Below, piece after piece: positions 62,403-64,000 of a DNA stretch of 64,000 nucleotides. Both the position numbers and the translations under genes were made by a program. Source of the DNA: Elysia crispata. Its lineage: Eukaryota > Mollusca > Gastropoda > Plakobranchidae. Below the pieces are notes generated by a model. That model saw nothing but the letters and a program-made list of their open reading frames with translations, did not search any database and was not told the DNA's origin. The stretch lies in assembly GCA_033675545.1 (NCBI GenBank), contig JAWDGP010005302.1:1249501-1313500 (forward strand). Reading direction: 5' to 3'. Numbering within the stretch: position 1 is the first letter of the stretch; each line of letters begins with the position of its first letter.

Positions 62403-63689
62403 ACCAAACTGTCTATCCCTCTATCTCTCTATCTATTCATCCATTTATATGTATTTTTTTAATACGACTATATATCTATTGATCAATATCTTTATCCGCA
62501 CTTACCATCACTCCATCACTACCAACGCTACCACCACAACTATTACTACTATTACTACTATTACTACCAAAATCTGTGACTCAGAAAGTTGTCTTTATGG
62601 ATAAGAACCTCAAAAATACAGAGCCCATTCTCGAGGTCTGCCTCTTTTTTTTTTATGAGATCTAAGGTCTAAAATATGGTCAAGCATTATTCCCTTGGCT
62701 TAGAAAATCTACGGGTCATCAGAGGTTGTCAGGCACACCACTACCTTCATCAAAGCCTAGGGTCTAATTGTCTGAAACAACTTTCAAGAAGAACTAAGAA
62801 GAATAGGAAGGGGAAAAATAGCAATTCTTGGGATAGAAAAAATGTGTAAAATGTGAAGAAAAGGAAACATAGCAAATAAAAAAAACCAAAGCAAAACAAA
62901 CAAACAAAATAACAAAAACAACATCTATCCCCCTTCCCCTTTCCCCACCCCACTATTTAGAGCACACATAAAATGTGGAAAAAAAACACATTCAAAATAT
63001 CAGTACACTTTACCCCTTGAAATGAACTATCATGTAATCACAACTAGACTTTGAATAGTGCTTCGGGAGACGTAATTACGCCAAGGAAGACAAATTTCTT
63101 ACAAGAGCGAGAGAGAATCTAGGGAAAAGGATCAACATACAAACATTGCATTCTCTTTTCTTTAGGTTATAAAATGGTTTTCTAGATTTCCCTGGAAGTT
63201 CCTTTGAATTTCGTCTCGGTCGCCATTGTTTGAGAAGCCACCAAGATACCGCTGATGTCTCCGGATCCCGCTAGGCTGAACATCGAGTTGACACGAAGCT
63301 CAGGTTTCAAGCCAAGCTGGAGAATTCAGCGACGACTGGACAAGACACGATCAATGTCCAGAGTAAAGCGATGGAGATAGTTAGAATTGGAAAACGGAGA
63401 TTTCTGAGTAAAGCATAGATGGAGGTATGACAGGTTACGAACAGACACACGGAATTTAGTGGGGATTAGGGATTAGGGGACTTGTATTGTAAAAGGGGGG
63501 GGAGGAAACAAAGATGGAAATATAGACCGATCAATACAGAAATAGATAAGTAAGTATAATAGATAAATAGGATCCTAAATAAATAAACAGACGGAAAGTT
63601 AGAGAAAAAGAGAGAGAATGAATAGGTAGAAGAATAGAAAGATAGATACATAAATAAACAGATAGTGATAAAGATAGATAGATACATAA

Positions 63690-63843
63690 ATAGATAGACA
63701 TATTTGAATATAATTAGATAGATAGATAGGTAAATAGATAGATAGATAGATAGACAAATAGATAGGCAGATAGATAGATAAATAGATAGACAGATTTGTA
63801 TAAAATTAAATAGATAAATAGATAGACGGACGGACAGACAGAC

Positions 63844-63890
<47 letters not shown>

Positions 63891-63917
63891 CAGATAGATA
63901 GATAAAGAGAGAGAGAA

Positions 63918-64000
<83 letters not shown>
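63690..64000. repeat. (GATA)n then (AG)n microsatellite, running off the window
   Basis: Imperfect GATA/GACA units from about 63690 to 63903, the most regular at 63843-63903, then AG from 63905 to the last base of the window. The true end is unseen. Confidence 0.95.

Noticed and set aside
63180-63340. Possible first exon on the - strand with ACAATGG start (MATETKFKG...)
   Set aside because: Ends in a stop after 14 codons with no GT donor before it and no resemblance to VAT-1.

Overview
The window is nuclear DNA of an animal. It is AT-rich, and its genes are split into short GT-AG exons separated by long, repeat-loaded introns. Protein evidence and general character (very many long AG/CT, AT, AAT and ACT microsatellites, scattered TAGATC words) suggest a mollusc, probably a gastropod. 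The phylum is an inference; that it is an animal is firm. No rRNA, tRNA, CRISPR, bacterial or viral gene was recognised.

Layout. Positions 1-8897 are non-genic, A/G-rich and microsatellite-rich. A complete 16-exon gene for the protein arginine methyltransferase PRMT5 lies on the + strand (CDS 8898-24417). The exons join without a frameshift into a 632-residue protein, close to the 637 residues of human PRMT5, and carry all the expected catalytic motifs. Its 3' UTR probably ends just after an AATAAA at 25617. A second gene, on the - strand, runs from beyond the sequence I can assign down to a stop at 29781. It encodes a VAT-1-like synaptic vesicle membrane protein of the zinc-free quinone oxidoreductase (MDR) superfamily. 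Seven exons (49661 down to 29781) give 294 C-terminal residues. The exon or exons for the roughly 100-140 N-terminal residues were not found up to 64000. The two genes are convergent (tail to tail), with candidate poly(A) signals only about 200 bp apart.

The 13.4-kb VAT1 intron (30978-44384) and the 49.7-64 kb segment hold no exon I can support, only simple repeats and a few structured elements. The elements worth a second look are: a 75-bp near-perfect palindrome inside a GATA repeat (49983-50057); an array of hairpin-forming units of about 195 bp in PRMT5 intron 8 (about 17044-18290); a G-quadruplex-like tract just upstream of a VAT1 exon; a diverged dispersed repeat pair (46.7 and 57.7 kb); and a bias of intronic AG/CT tracts toward CU in the sense transcript.

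The two genes have no known shared pathway. PRMT5 is a housekeeping enzyme of splicing, chromatin and piRNA biology. VAT1 is a membrane-associated oxidoreductase-like protein of vesicles and mitochondria. I did not find a clearly new biological system here.
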